Assembly (NCBI RefSeq): GCF_017355785.1
Contig: NZ_JAFEWE010000023.1
Coordinates: 1 to 41,809 of the forward strand
Direction: 5' to 3'
Source of the DNA: Desertivirga arenae
GTDB taxonomy: Bacteria > Bacteroidota > Bacteroidia > Sphingobacteriales > Sphingobacteriaceae
Length of the DNA: 41,809 nucleotides
The notes under the pieces are model-generated. The model made no database searches. It was given only the letters and a program-made list of their open reading frames with translations, and had not been told where the DNA came from. The translations under genes were made by a program, and so were the position numbers. Every line of letters begins with the position of its first letter. Positions within the stretch are counted from its first letter, which is position 1. This document shows positions 25,424 to 33,978 of the stretch, piece after piece.

Positions 25424-28400
25424 TCAGAATTTCGCGTTTAAGCCAAATGAATAGATTCTTGATACAGGGAACTGGCCCCCGTCAAATCCTATTCCACCTA
25501 CTTCAGGGTCCATACCCGAATATTTGGTGAACGTAAGGAGGTTGTCGCCACTGAAATACACTCTTAGAGTTGAGTTGCGAGGCAATTTCCGGAAGGTGTA
25601 GCCAATAAGCACGTTCTTCAAACGCAGGTAATCTCCCTTCTCCAAAAACCAGTCAGAGGGCTGCTGGAAATTTTTATTAGGATCGTTCGCCCGTATCCGC
25701 GGAATAGTTGAACCTGGATTTTCCGGAGACCATGCCTCGAGTATTTTGTCCCAACGATTATAACCCTGTTCCGCTCCGTTTAAGGTAGACTCCTTAAATG
25801 CGTGAAACAGTTTAACACCGCCTACACCCTGCAGGAACACACTTAAGTCAAAGTTCTTCCACTCGAAATTGGTAGTAAATCCGTAACTAAGTTTTGGAAA
25901 AGCACTACCCATAAAGGTTCTGTCGCCGTCATTAATAAGGCCGTCATTATTAAGATCAACGAATTTCAGATCACCCGCTTTCGCTTCAGGCTGAATTCGT
26001 TTACCATCCTTCACGTAAGAGGCTGCTTCCTGGTCCGACTGAAATAAGCCATCGGTTTTTATTAGCCAGTATGAATACAAAGGTTGCCCTACAACAGATT
26101 TAAAAGGACTTAGCACTCCACGCCAGGAATCTCCATCGTTCCAGGAGGAAGTTGGGTTATCGTCAATATATTGGATCCTGTTTTTAAGCGTGGCTATATT
26201 TCCATTCAGGCTGTATTTCAAAGCTCCAGCCTTACCAGTCCAACCCGCACTAAACTCCAGTCCCTTATTGCTAATTTCACCCTGATTGATAAGAGGTCTT
26301 CCTAAACCAAAGGTGTTAGGCCACAAGTTATCCTGCTCCTTGATTAGGTCATAGGTAAGCTTGTCGAAGTAGTCTGCACTGATAGTTAAACGTTGATTAA
26401 ACATGCTTAGGTCAAGCCCAAGGTCCGTTTGCCTGGAGGTTTCCCAGCTCAGGTCCTTGTTCATCCTGCTATTCAGGTAGAGCGCCGGAGTTTGAGGAGC
26501 ACCGGAACCAATCTGATAGGTTTGATTGCTGCTTAAGGTTGAATAACCATAATAGCGATAGATCGAACCCAGATTGCCGATCTTACCCCAGCTTGCGCGA
26601 AGTTTTACCAGATTAAGCGCCGGTACCTGGAAGAAAGGCTCAGAACTTATTTTCCAGGCAGCTGTTAGTCCCGGAAGTCCTTTGGAGCGGTTGCCTTCAG
26701 GCAGGCGACCTGCAATATCTACGCGGTAACTTCCCGTCAGAAAATAACGGTTAGCCCAACTGTAAGATAAGCGGCCCACATAGGAGGCATTACGGTCTTT
26801 CCAGTCGTCATCCCCAGGCCTGTCGGCTCCAAACACTGCGGCATTATCGAAGTACCTTGCCCAGTCGGCTTCATTTTCAAAGCCCTGCGCCCTTACGTTA
26901 AACGAACGGGCAGCCTCTTCCTGGCTGGTTGTCGAAACCATAGCTCCGAGCGTATGCCTGTTCAGCATTTTGCTGTAGTTCAAAGTATTCTCCCATATCC
27001 AATGATACCCACGATTGGTAGAATAAGACAAGTAATTCTGATTTACTGGCTTACCAGGTTCTGTACGTTTTGGTTCAAAGTTCTTAAACAAGTTGTTATT
27101 CTGACGATAGGAGAACCTCGTTACGAAATCAAGGCCTTTTACCAGGTTAGTCAGGTTTAACTCGGTTACAGACTGAAGGTCGCTGGTCTTATTTACCGGC
27201 TTGTTCCGAAGCAAGGTTGCCAGAGGATTAATCGCATCACCGTGAATCCCCAGGTAAGGCGATTCACGTGGCCCTACTCCGCCGAAGCTACCGTCTTCAT
27301 AATACGCTGTTGCAGAACGTGGCATATAGATCGCCGAAAGTATTGAACCACTATAACCACTCGCTGTAGAAGTTCCGCGATTATCGTTATTGTTCCAGAA
27401 CAGGTTTTCACTTAGTTTGAGGAATTTATTAAAGCGGTAACTGGTATTGAACCTCAGAGAGAGGTTCTGATTGTACGTATTTTCCAGGGTACCTTCCTCT
27501 TTCTCATACCTGCCCTGGATGAGTGTTTTGAATTGCTCTGTTCCTGCGTTCAGGCTTAAATTATGTCGCTGGATAAGTCCTGTGCGAAAAATTTCGCCTA
27601 CCCAATCGGTACGGGTTTCCTGTGCGTAAGGGTTTTTCACTGCATCCCAACCATCAAGAGGGGTCATACCGGCATTGGTATAAGCCAGGTTTGACACCCT
27701 CGCCTCATCGGCTGCTGTTAAAGATTGCGGCAGTCGCCAGGCATTCTTCAAGCCACTAAAATGCGCATACTCCAGAGAAGGTTTACCTACCGATGCCTGT
27801 CTGGTCGTTATTAGTACTACCCCGGCCGCGCCTGCAAAAGCTCCGTAAATGGATGCAGAGGCAGCATCTTTCAGAACTGTTACTGATTCGACGTCCGCAG
27901 GATTGAACGGCGCATTTGGAACTCCGTCTACTACAAACAGGGCGCTCTCACCAGATCGCGAACCCATCCCCCGGATGGTGAGGGAGGGAGTACCATTGGG
28001 ATGCCCTCCATTATTCACAATCGTAACACCCGGTACCTTTCCCTGTATCATCGCCTGAACATTAAGCACCGGCCGGCTTTTAGCTTGCTCAATGTCGGGA
28101 ACAGTAGATACAGCAGCAGAAAGGTCCTGTTTCTTCACCGCCCCGTATCCGATCACCACTACCTGGTTAAGGTCCTTATTATCTTCCTTTAACACTATCT
28201 GGATTGTAGAGCCCGTAACCTGCACCTCCTGAGTAGCAAAACCAATATAGGAGATAACCAGTGTACTGTTTGGCGCCAGATCTCCAATCATAAATTCGCC
28301 CCTGGCATCTGTAACTACTGATAATGCAGTACCTTTTACTTTCACAGTTGCCCCCGGAAGCGGCAGTCCTGCGGCATCTGAGACCTTACCCTTTAATTCA

Positions 28401-28795
28401 ATAGCCAAAGACTTAACGGTTATCGTCTCTACCACTTTTTTCCTGATAATTATAGTTTTATTATCAAGGATATACTCAAAGGGCTGCTCTTTAAAACTTT
28501 CGTTTAGCGCCTGCAGCACGCTTACGTTTTTGAGATTAAGCGAAACAGGGTTCCCCAGTTTCAAATCGTCGTACTTGTAAAAAAGCGAATATCCGCTCTG
28601 CTTTTCTATCTGGGAAAGTACGGTACTCAGGCTCATATTCCGGCCCGAAAGCGAAATATTCTGAGAAAAGCCTGCAGCGCTCAGTTGCAGGCAAAAAACT
28701 GTTAATAGAATAGCTGTGAGTTTCATCAGAAGAAACAGTTTCTTTGATAAAAACGGACGCAACGACGCCGTTTTACCAATAGGGATAAAATGCAT
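25424..28795 (-). CDS. SusC/RagA-family TonB-dependent receptor with STN domain
   Basis: A 1123-residue outer-membrane transporter. In order: signal sequence ending about residue 45 (AAGFSQ), an STN (secretin/TonB short N-terminal) domain (about 47-118, SLSTVLSQIEKQSGYSLFY...FEYILDNKTIIIRKK), a carboxypeptidase-D regulatory-like beta domain (about 132-215, KGKVSDAAGLPLPGATVKVKG), the TonB-box-like stretch and plug (VVVIGYGAVKKQDLSAAVS, LFVVDGVP), then the barrel ending GLNAKF. The STN domain is the module that contacts a FecR-type anti-sigma factor, which fits the FecR and sigma genes directly upstream. SusD follows 31 bp downstream. Confidence 0.94.
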   Translation of the reverse strand: MHFIPIGKTASLRPFLSKKLFLLMKLTAILLTVFCLQLSAAGFSQNISLSGRNMSLSTVLSQIEKQSGYSLFYKYDDLKLGNPVSLNLKNVSVLQALNESFKEQPFEYILDNKTIIIRKKVVETITVKSLAIELKGKVSDAAGLPLPGATVKVKGTALSVVTDARGEFMIGDLAPNSTLVISYIGFATQEVQVTGSTIQIVLKEDNKDLNQVVVIGYGAVKKQDLSAAVSTVPDIEQAKSRPVLNVQAMIQGKVPGVTIVNNGGHPNGTPSLTIRGMGSRSGESALFVVDGVPNAPFNPADVESVTVLKDAASASIYGAFAGAAGVVLITTRQASVGKPSLEYAHFSGLKNAWRLPQSLTAADEARVSNLAYTNAGMTPLDGWDAVKNPYAQETRTDWVGEIFRTGLIQRHNLSLNAGTEQFKTLIQGRYEKEEGTLENTYNQNLSLRFNTSYRFNKFLKLSENLFWNNNDNRGTSTASGYSGSILSAIYMPRSATAYYEDGSFGGVGPRESPYLGIHGDAINPLATLLRNKPVNKTSDLQSVTELNLTNLVKGLDFVTRFSYRQNNNLFKNFEPKRTEPGKPVNQNYLSYSTNRGYHWIWENTLNYSKMLNRHTLGAMVSTTSQEEAARSFNVRAQGFENEADWARYFDNAAVFGADRPGDDDWKDRNASYVGRLSYSWANRYFLTGSYRVDIAGRLPEGNRSKGLPGLTAAWKISSEPFFQVPALNLVKLRASWGKIGNLGSIYRYYGYSTLSSNQTYQIGSGAPQTPALYLNSRMNKDLSWETSRQTDLGLDLSMFNQRLTISADYFDKLTYDLIKEQDNLWPNTFGLGRPLINQGEISNKGLEFSAGWTGKAGALKYSLNGNIATLKNRIQYIDDNPTSSWNDGDSWRGVLSPFKSVVGQPLYSYWLIKTDGLFQSDQEAASYVKDGKRIQPEAKAGDLKFVDLNNDGLINDGDRTFMGSAFPKLSYGFTTNFEWKNFDLSVFLQGVGGVKLFHAFKESTLNGAEQGYNRWDKILEAWSPENPGSTIPRIRANDPNKNFQQPSDWFLEKGDYLRLKNVLIGYTFRKLPRNSTLRVYFSGDNLLTFTKYSGMDPEVGGIGFDGGQFPVSRIYSFGLNAKF

Positions 28796-28847
28796 ACTTT
28801 TGTAAAAAAGGGTTTAAAAAAAATTTCGCAAGAGTTTTAAAGATCCT

Positions 28848-28862
28848 GCTCCCAGTGGGAGC
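28848..28862 (-). other. Short GC hairpin between FecR and SusC genes
   Basis: GCTCCCA and TGGGAGC face each other around a single central base. On the minus strand it comes after the FecR stop and before SusC, with a T8 run some 25 bases later. It may partially terminate transcription or protect the mRNA end, allowing SusC to be expressed from its own sigma-dependent promoter. Confidence 0.35.
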
Positions 28863-28938
28863 TAAAGCCGGGAGTGTTCCAGCACTACCGGTTTTTTTTG
28901 ATCAGGATGATACACTATGTTTTCATATCGTCTTTATT

Positions 28939-30129
28939 TTAGTTGTTTTCCACTGTTATTTTCCTGCCATTAATCGTAAAGCGCACATCTCCCAGCTGAA
29001 GCACACGAAGCACTCCTGAAACCTCCTCACTGCGTTTAATTTTTCCTACATATTGTTCAGTTGTAACCGGCGCAGCGTATTCTACTTCCACATCGTACCA
29101 GCGAGAGATCTGCCGCATAATTGCGCGGAGATCCTTTTTATCAAAGCGGAAATAGCCCTCTTTCCATGCTACTGCGGTTTCGGTGTCCGCATAGCTTACC
29201 CCTATCAACTGACCATCACGGGGTAAAACAGACTGCTGACCCGGCCGCAAAACGGTTTCAAGAGCCGGAGATTCTGCTGATCTTACTTTGACTGCCCCTT
29301 CGATCAGGGTCGTAACAATAGCATTTTCATCCGCATAGGAATTCAGGTTAAACTTCGTGCCGAGGACCTCTATAATCTGCGTCCCCGAAACAACCTGGAA
29401 TGGCACTTTACCTTTCCCGCCAGGTAAGTTCAGCTTTTCAATTTCAAAATACGCTTCACCCTCTACAAGCACCTTCCGTTCGGTGGCACTAAACCTTGTC
29501 GGGAAGCGGATAGAAGAAGCCGCATTCAGCCAAACTTTAGAACCGTCAGGCAGGGTTAAGCGGTAGTGTCCGCCCCGGGGAGTACTAATGGTATTTAATC
29601 CGGCAATAGCAGTACCAGCCTCGGCCGTACTTCCGTTGGCATCAAAAACTACCTGTCCCTCTCCAGTTTTTCTGATCGAGGTACCACCTGTCTGGGCCAA
29701 CTCTCCATCCATTTCGTCTTCCAGGATGATGGTAGAGCCATCCGCGAGGGTCAATAGAGCCTTATTCCCACCGGGAACTATTTTAGCTGATCGTGCTACC
29801 CTGGATTTTGTATTTTCAAACTTGGATTGGTAAATAAAGTAGGAAGACAAACTAAGAATGATCACTGCAGCAGTAGCGGCTATCTGTCGCAGGTAGGCAG
29901 GCAGTCTCCTAACACCTGGACTTTTTTCCGAAGACATCCCTGCTTTGATCTTAGCCCGAATAGCATCCTTCAATCGTTGTTTCTCCACAATGGACAAGCT
30001 TTGCAGCAGATCTTTCTCCAGATCGAAAAGTTTATAATAGGCAAGCAGAAAATCCTCCTCTTCCCTGGTGGCCTTGCCCTTCCTGTACTTTTCCAGGATC
30101 AGCATAAACTCTTCTTTCTGAATATTCAT
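28939..30129 (-). CDS. FecR-type anti-sigma factor
   Basis: A 396-residue inner-membrane protein. The start at 30129 (MNIQKEEFMLILEKYRKGKATREEEDFLLAYY) fits the usual N-terminal sigma-binding helices. One membrane helix lies near residues 91-113 (IAATAAVIILSLSSYFIY). The periplasmic part has the FecR domain signature ISTPRGGHYRLTLPDGSKVWLNAASSIRFP and the C-terminal DUF4974-like FRFDKKDLRAIMRQISRWYDVEVEY. It holds the ECF sigma factor inactive until the SusC STN domain signals substrate. The sigma gene lies 81 bp upstream; both run in the same direction as SusC. Confidence 0.93.
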   Translation of the reverse strand: MNIQKEEFMLILEKYRKGKATREEEDFLLAYYKLFDLEKDLLQSLSIVEKQRLKDAIRAKIKAGMSSEKSPGVRRLPAYLRQIAATAAVIILSLSSYFIYQSKFENTKSRVARSAKIVPGGNKALLTLADGSTIILEDEMDGELAQTGGTSIRKTGEGQVVFDANGSTAEAGTAIAGLNTISTPRGGHYRLTLPDGSKVWLNAASSIRFPTRFSATERKVLVEGEAYFEIEKLNLPGGKGKVPFQVVSGTQIIEVLGTKFNLNSYADENAIVTTLIEGAVKVRSAESPALETVLRPGQQSVLPRDGQLIGVSYADTETAVAWKEGYFRFDKKDLRAIMRQISRWYDVEVEYAAPVTTEQYVGKIKRSEEVSGVLRVLQLGDVRFTINGRKITVENN

Positions 30130-30210
30130 TACAGCTTTTATATCCAAGACAGCCAACCTGGAGAAACTCCCACGTTAACTTTACTTTTTTTTATAAAAGC
30201 GTAGGGCCAT

Positions 30211-30789
30211 TTAAAAGATGATGAGAAATACTAGCACAGAAAGGAGCGAGATCTGCTCCTGAAGTTGCGATACACTCTTACCGAGCTGGTTCTGGACTGT
30301 TTTACGGGAGATATTGAGGCGAAGGGCAATTTCGGCAGTCGAATGTCCCTGATCATAGCGCATCTTGAAAATTTCCTGCTGTGAGGGACTAAGTTTTGAA
30401 ACGAGGGCGTTGTAGGCATATAGGAATTCCTTCCGGAGAATTACAGCGTCCGCTTGTTCATCATCCTCCTGCAAATTCAGAAGCAGGTCGTCCACCGGCC
30501 GGTAGCGCCCTTCCTTCTCCATCCAGTTAAGTACTGTATTTCTTGCTGAGGTAAGCAGGTAGGCCTTCAAATTATTTATTTTATAGCTATTCCGGCCTGC
30601 CCAAATTTTTAAGAAAATATCTTGTGTAATATCACTGGCACTTTCAGTATCTCCCGTGCGCCTGGAGACTACCGCGAAAACCATTTCCCAATACCGGTCA
30701 TATAGACAATCAAAGGCAACAGTATTGTCTTTGCGGATCTCCGCCAACAGCAAGGAATCGTCATGATAATCAGGATATTCTTCTAACAT
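30211..30789 (-). CDS. ECF RNA polymerase sigma-70 factor (FecI-like)
   Basis: A 192-residue protein with sigma region 2 (FDCLYDRYWEMVFAVVSRRTGD...DITQDIFLKIWAGR, about residues 27-68) and region 4 (LSPSQQEIFKMRYDQGHSTAEIALRLNISRKTVQNQLGKSVSQLQ, about 134-178), the usual length for Bacteroidota ECF factors. The C-terminus ends in a hydrophobic stretch (LLSVLVFLIIF), common in this group. It should direct transcription of the SusC/SusD/phosphatase genes downstream and probably its own. No consensus could be fixed for its promoter. Confidence 0.93.
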   Translation of the reverse strand: MLEEYPDYHDDSLLLAEIRKDNTVAFDCLYDRYWEMVFAVVSRRTGDTESASDITQDIFLKIWAGRNSYKINNLKAYLLTSARNTVLNWMEKEGRYRPVDDLLLNLQEDDEQADAVILRKEFLYAYNALVSKLSPSQQEIFKMRYDQGHSTAEIALRLNISRKTVQNQLGKSVSQLQEQISLLSVLVFLIIF

Positions 30790-30900
30790 TACATGGATGA
30801 TTACGAAAACAGCGGCGGGAGTACCGGACGATGCTGAATTCGGATCAAATGAACCACATAGCTGTTAAGTGAAGATTAAAGAACCGTTATCCTTTAAAGG

Positions 30901-30950
30901 GGCGCTTCAATTACCACTCCATCAAGGCATATTCTTTCTTTCGAAGCGCC
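30901..30950. other. Inverted repeat in sigma/small-gene intergenic region
   Basis: GGCGCTTC (30901-30908) and GAAGCGCC (30943-30950) are perfect complements 34 bp apart, downstream of the small gene at 31007-31201 and upstream of the sigma gene. It could be a long-loop terminator or an operator pair for the sigma operon. Confidence 0.35.
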
Positions 30951-31006
30951 AATTTCTATAATGGCGCAGAAAGGTTTGTTTTTTTAAATTTCACATTATA
31001 GCAGGC

Positions 31007-31201
31007 TTAGATTCGGTGGCGACTGTAGCTTTGGAGTCTTTCAAGCACTGTCTTTTGCCACCCGTCATCATCTTCTTTGATAATAATAGTAGCAAAGTTA
31101 TATCTGTCTCCTTCAATCTTGAGTCCAAAAGAATCGTCAATATGAACGTCAATATTGAATGCAGGAGGATATTTGGATGTTCTTTTGCTTTGCTCTCTCA
31201 T
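31007..31201 (-). CDS. Small hypothetical protein (64 aa)
   Basis: Starts MREQSKRTSKYPPAFNIDVHIDDSFG and continues IEGDRYNFATIIIKEDDDGWQKTVLERLQ. The amino-acid use and alternation look coding, with two predicted strands and a C-terminal helix. No family was recognised. It stands alone between the sigma gene and the NTF2-like gene, 82 bp from the latter. Confidence 0.45.
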   Translation of the reverse strand: MREQSKRTSKYPPAFNIDVHIDDSFGLKIEGDRYNFATIIIKEDDDGWQKTVLERLQSYSRHRI

Positions 31202-31283
31202 TACTTTATTATGCAGAGTTTGGTTTATTATTTTTCTAACAGGAATTCCGTAGGAATAAAAAGTTAGTTTTAGCCGCTCACAC

Positions 31284-31607
31284 TTATCCTGTAATTTGCA
31301 ATGACTGTATCAATTCATCAACTATATGTAAATGATAACTTAATACAATAGGACTTCCCTCAAAATTCCCTGAAACTTCTGCTTTTAAAATACTTTCCGT
31401 TGCAGTTTCTTCAAAGCTAAGCGGTTTCATGTTTGACTCGTATCGCTTGTTGGCATCTGCAATCCAATGTTCTATTTCTTTTCTTCCATTGTGTGTTTTG
31501 CCTTCATCAAAAACTACTGCTGTTTGGGCGAAACAGTTTGCATAGGCCATACTATCAAAGTTGTTCTGTGTTCTTACTAATTCTGATATTACTTCCGGTA
31601 ACTTCAT
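31284..31607 (-). CDS. SnoaL/NTF2-like small protein
   Basis: A 107-residue protein from MKLPEVISELVRTQNNFD; the upstream in-frame ATG at 31655 would overlap the SDR gene and is not preferred. The plan is that of the NTF2/SnoaL fold: N-terminal helix, FAQTAVVFDEGKTHNGRKEIEHWIADANKRY, then strands ending LSYHLHIVDELIQSLQIT. Many members are small-molecule enzymes or accessory proteins of unknown role. It follows the SDR gene by 19 bp, so the two are probably one transcript. Confidence 0.75.
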   Translation of the reverse strand: MKLPEVISELVRTQNNFDSMAYANCFAQTAVVFDEGKTHNGRKEIEHWIADANKRYESNMKPLSFEETATESILKAEVSGNFEGSPIVLSYHLHIVDELIQSLQITG

Positions 31608-31626
31608 TTTTTTATTGTTAAGGTTA

Positions 31627-32418
31627 TTAAATAGTAGGTACGGTTCCACCGTCAATTACGAATTGTGTTCCTGTAAGATAGTTTGCTCTTGGAGATACGA
31701 GAAAGCCGACTAATTCTGCAACTTCTTCAGGCTCTGCAGGTCTCCCGAATGGTATTCCTCCCAGGGCATCCATAACACTTTTTTCAGCCTCTTCAACAGA
31801 AATATTTGAACCCTGAGCGATTGTTTCCAAAAATCCTTTAACACTTTCTGTTCTGATCCAGCCCGGAGAAACAGTTAACACGCGGACACCTTTCGGCGTA
31901 ACTTCGTTTGATAAACATTTACTATAATTTATCAATCCTGCTTTTGCAGCTGCATAAGGCAAAGTAGATTCATATAAGGGTAGTATGCCTTGAATGGAAG
32001 CGATGTGAATGATGACACCACTCTTTCGTTGGATCATTTGTGGTAAAAATCCTCTATCCAGTCGAACGGGAGCCAGCAGATTTGCTTGCAGTGTTGATTC
32101 CCAATCTTCATCAGTTAATGCTGAAAATCCACCGGCAGGTGTTGATGAGGAGCCCAGGTTGTTAACAAGAATATCCGCTCGTCCATACGTTGATAGCACG
32201 TCGCCGACTACCTTTTTCGCGTCCTCTGCCTTACTTAAATCAGATGGAATAAAATGCAACCTATTGTTTTCGGTTTCCGGTGGGTTCCTTGCAGTAATGA
32301 TCACTGTTGCTCCTGCTTGAGAGAGCCTTTCTGCAATTGCTTTACCGGCACCTTTTGTACCTCCCGTTACCAGGGCAATCTTGCCGGATAACTCATTATT
32401 GAAATTAAACTGTTCCAT
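31627..32418 (-). CDS. Short-chain dehydrogenase/reductase (SDR)
   Basis: A 263-residue classical SDR. The start at 32418 (MEQFNFNNELSGKIALVTGG) gives a normal length. Cofactor motif TGGTKGAGKAIA (about residues 18-29), NNLGSSS in place of NNAG (about 90), the catalytic Ser in HIASIQGILP, and YAAAKAG with the catalytic Tyr and Lys. The C-terminus YLTGTQFVIDGGT is standard. Substrate is unknown. It is divergent from an HxlR-family regulator, whose target it very likely is, as in many redox-responsive HxlR/oxidoreductase pairs. Confidence 0.9.
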   Translation of the reverse strand: MEQFNFNNELSGKIALVTGGTKGAGKAIAERLSQAGATVIITARNPPETENNRLHFIPSDLSKAEDAKKVVGDVLSTYGRADILVNNLGSSSTPAGGFSALTDEDWESTLQANLLAPVRLDRGFLPQMIQRKSGVIIHIASIQGILPLYESTLPYAAAKAGLINYSKCLSNEVTPKGVRVLTVSPGWIRTESVKGFLETIAQGSNISVEEAEKSVMDALGGIPFGRPAEPEEVAELVGFLVSPRANYLTGTQFVIDGGTVPTI

Positions 32419-32489
32419 TTTTAACGTTGTCTTTAGGACAAAATTGGGGTGTAAAAACAGTTGGCACAAGTACGGCATTACGATTCATA

Positions 32490-32510
32490 TAGGGATAAAT
32501 TATTCCCCTA
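32490..32510. promoter_or_regulatory. Imperfect dyad in the SDR/HxlR divergent intergenic region
   Basis: TAGGGATA and TATTCCCCTA are complementary apart from one bulged base, around AAT. It sits in the 127-bp gap between the two divergent starts, about 35 bp from the HxlR ATG, where an HxlR dimer would be expected to bind. Confidence 0.45.
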
Positions 32511-32545
32511 TTGCAGGGATTGAGACATAGGTTTAATTTTACAAT

Positions 32546-32923
32546 ATGTATGAAAGAAAGATAATACCGACCTTGAATTGTGGGCTTGATATAATAGGTG
32601 AAGTTCTTTTTGGTAAATGGAAGATTCGATTGCTTTGGTTTATCAATGAGGGACATAAGCGTCCTAGCGAACTACAACGCAAAATTCCCGATGCTTCACG
32701 AAGGGTTTTGAATATTCAGTTGAATGAACTGGAAAGACACGAACTTGTAACAAGAAAAATTTATCCGGTTGTACCGCCGAAAGTAGAATACAACCTTACG
32801 GAATTAGGTAAAACTTTAATTCCGGTACTTGCGGCATTAGGCCAGTGGGGTGATGCAAACGAAGAACGTTTGCGAGATGTGATTTTGAAACAGTTGGTAA
32901 GCTCTGATTTGTACGACACCTAA
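32546..32923 (+). CDS. HxlR-family winged-helix transcriptional regulator
   Basis: A 125-residue protein with the HxlR signature: GKWKIRLLWFINEGHKRPSELQRKIPDASRRVLNIQLNELERHELVTRKIYPVVPPKVEYNLTELGKTLIPVLAALGQWG. The helix-turn-helix covers roughly residues 37-62 and the wing contains VPPKVEY. The conserved N-terminal cysteine expected in redox-sensing members is at residue 12 (LNCGLDIIG). It is divergent from the SDR and NTF2-like genes and probably represses or activates them. Confidence 0.92.
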   Translation: MYERKIIPTLNCGLDIIGEVLFGKWKIRLLWFINEGHKRPSELQRKIPDASRRVLNIQLNELERHELVTRKIYPVVPPKVEYNLTELGKTLIPVLAALGQWGDANEERLRDVILKQLVSSDLYDT

Positions 32924-33000
32924 CTTAGTAATTTGCCTACTCTAGAAGACTTGTCAGTGAGCAAGTAAAAATTCAAAATAAGGACCTTAGGTAGTTAAAT

Positions 33001-33030
33001 ATTTTATAATAACCAGGATTATTATAAAAT
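33001..33030. terminator. AT-only hairpin between convergent genes
   Basis: A perfect 12-bp stem (ATTTTATAATAA and its complement) with loop CCAGGA lies between the ends of the HxlR gene (+) and the GNAT gene (-). The placement suggests a two-way terminator, although the stem has no G-C pairs. It is followed at 33052-33059 by a run of eight C. Confidence 0.45.
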
Positions 33031-33099
33031 ATGGAGCGGGTGTCTGAACCTCCCCCCCCATCGCTGCGATACCTTGTAAGCAATTCGTTGCTTATGTGG

Positions 33100-33588
33100 T
33101 TAAATCTCTTTTCTCATTATTGTGTCTTCTTCGTCAAATTGATATTTTACAAAACCCATTTTTTCAACCAGCCGTATGGCTTTGGTATTTCTTGTTTTTG
33201 TTGGTCCAAGTAGTGCTTTTACACCTAATTCCTGTTTCGCAATATCTGTCAATAACTCAAATGCAGCTTGCATATAGCCTTTTCCCCAATATTCAGGAAA
33301 CAGGGAACCTCCAATAACAATTTCGTGTTTTTGTTTATCCCAATGGTGTAAGGCACAGTCACCGATAATTAAGTTTGGTCTGTCGGTTGGTCTTATGGTA
33401 AAAATACATTCGCAGAGTGAAATAATGCGTTCAGTAAATTCTGTTGAGGTTTCATTTGGTAAAAAAGGTATTTCGTCAAAGTTTACGGTCAATGCTGGGT
33501 GTGTGTAGATTTCATAAAAGAAGTCAGCATCTTGCACCGTAAGATTATTTAGTATTACTTTATGGTTGGATAACATATCAAAGCGCAT
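33100..33588 (-). CDS. GNAT-family N-acetyltransferase (RimJ/RimL-like)
   Basis: A 162-residue protein. GNAT features include LIIGDCALHHWDKQKHEIVIGGSLFPEYWGKGYMQAAFELLTDIAKQELGVKALLGPTKTRNTKAIRLVEKMGF: strand 4, the acetyl-CoA loop YWGKGY (variant of Q/RxxGxG/A) and the NTKAIRLVEKMGF helix typical of RimJ/RimL enzymes, which acetylate protein N-termini or small amines. The start may be 33588 or the ATG at 33576. The target is unknown. It marks the left edge of the small-gene array. Confidence 0.85.
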   Translation of the reverse strand: MRFDMLSNHKVILNNLTVQDADFFYEIYTHPALTVNFDEIPFLPNETSTEFTERIISLCECIFTIRPTDRPNLIIGDCALHHWDKQKHEIVIGGSLFPEYWGKGYMQAAFELLTDIAKQELGVKALLGPTKTRNTKAIRLVEKMGFVKYQFDEEDTIMRKEI

Positions 33589-33710
33589 TTCTTTTCCATG
33601 ATTTTGTCAGGTTGTGTAGTTTGTTAAATAGACGGCTGACTTGTTTATATTGTGCCCACTTAAAAGCAATTCCGCATTGAGCAGCACGAATGTAATCAGA
33701 AAGCAGAAAA

Positions 33711-33803
33711 CTTCGAGAACCACATCGCCGGGCATAATTTAAACCAGGTGTTACCTGAAGTGCTTCTTCTACCAGCATTAGCAACAAGGTGTTGTTATGC
33801 CCG
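33711..33803. repeat. Dispersed repeat B1 with flanking inverted repeat
   Basis: CTTCGAGAACCACATC, then CGGGCATAATTTA (33711-33741), also occurs at 36940-36971. The CGGGCATAA at 33729-33737 pairs perfectly with TTATGCCCG at 33795-33803, making a long imperfect hairpin just downstream of the 54-residue gene. It resembles a cassette-end recombination site in layout, but no attC consensus could be fitted. Confidence 0.5.
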
Positions 33804-33812
33804 AGTGCTTTT

Positions 33813-33977
33813 TTAGGCTGTAGTCTTAGGTCGTCCTAATTTCTTTGTTTTTGGGTTAGTCTTAGCCGCCAATTTCTTTTGTCTAAAGAAGTCGCTAAGT
33901 GCCTTTTCCTCATCAGTTGTTAATGCTCCTTGTCCACCAATGAAGTCTACATCTAATACAACCTTGCTCGTTTTCAT
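33813..33977 (-). CDS. Small 54-residue protein coupled to GNAT-like gene
   Basis: Starts MKTSKVVLDVDFIGGQGALTTDEEKALSDF and ends in a Lys/Arg-rich tail (KKLGRPKTTA). The ATG lies one base after the readable end of the GNAT-like gene (TAA-T-ATG), so the pair is translationally coupled. The N-terminal VVLDVDFIGGQ..LT..E..ALS.F pattern is one I associate with small Bacteroidota proteins found next to such genes, but no function is established. A toxin-antitoxin or enzyme-regulator pairing is a hypothesis. The hairpin and repeat at 33711-33803 follow. Confidence 0.7.
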   Translation of the reverse strand: MKTSKVVLDVDFIGGQGALTTDEEKALSDFFRQKKLAAKTNPKTKKLGRPKTTA

Positions 33978-33978
33978 A

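Noticed and set aside
33052-33059. Run of eight C next to an AT hairpin as a possible phase-variation tract
   Set aside because: It lies outside any coding frame, after the ends of two convergent genes, so length change would not switch a gene.
33578-33787. Minus-strand ORF of 69 residues overlapping the GNAT start
   Set aside because: The stretch runs through repeat B1 and its hairpin, overlaps the GNAT gene by 11 bp, and has no recognisable family. A fragment of an older gene is possible, but I cannot support a CDS.
33711-33803. Repeat B1 considered as a true integron attC site
   Set aside because: The end motifs GGGCATAA/TTATGCCC do not fit the GTTRRRY core, and no integrase is in the window. 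Kept only as a repeat with cassette-like layout.
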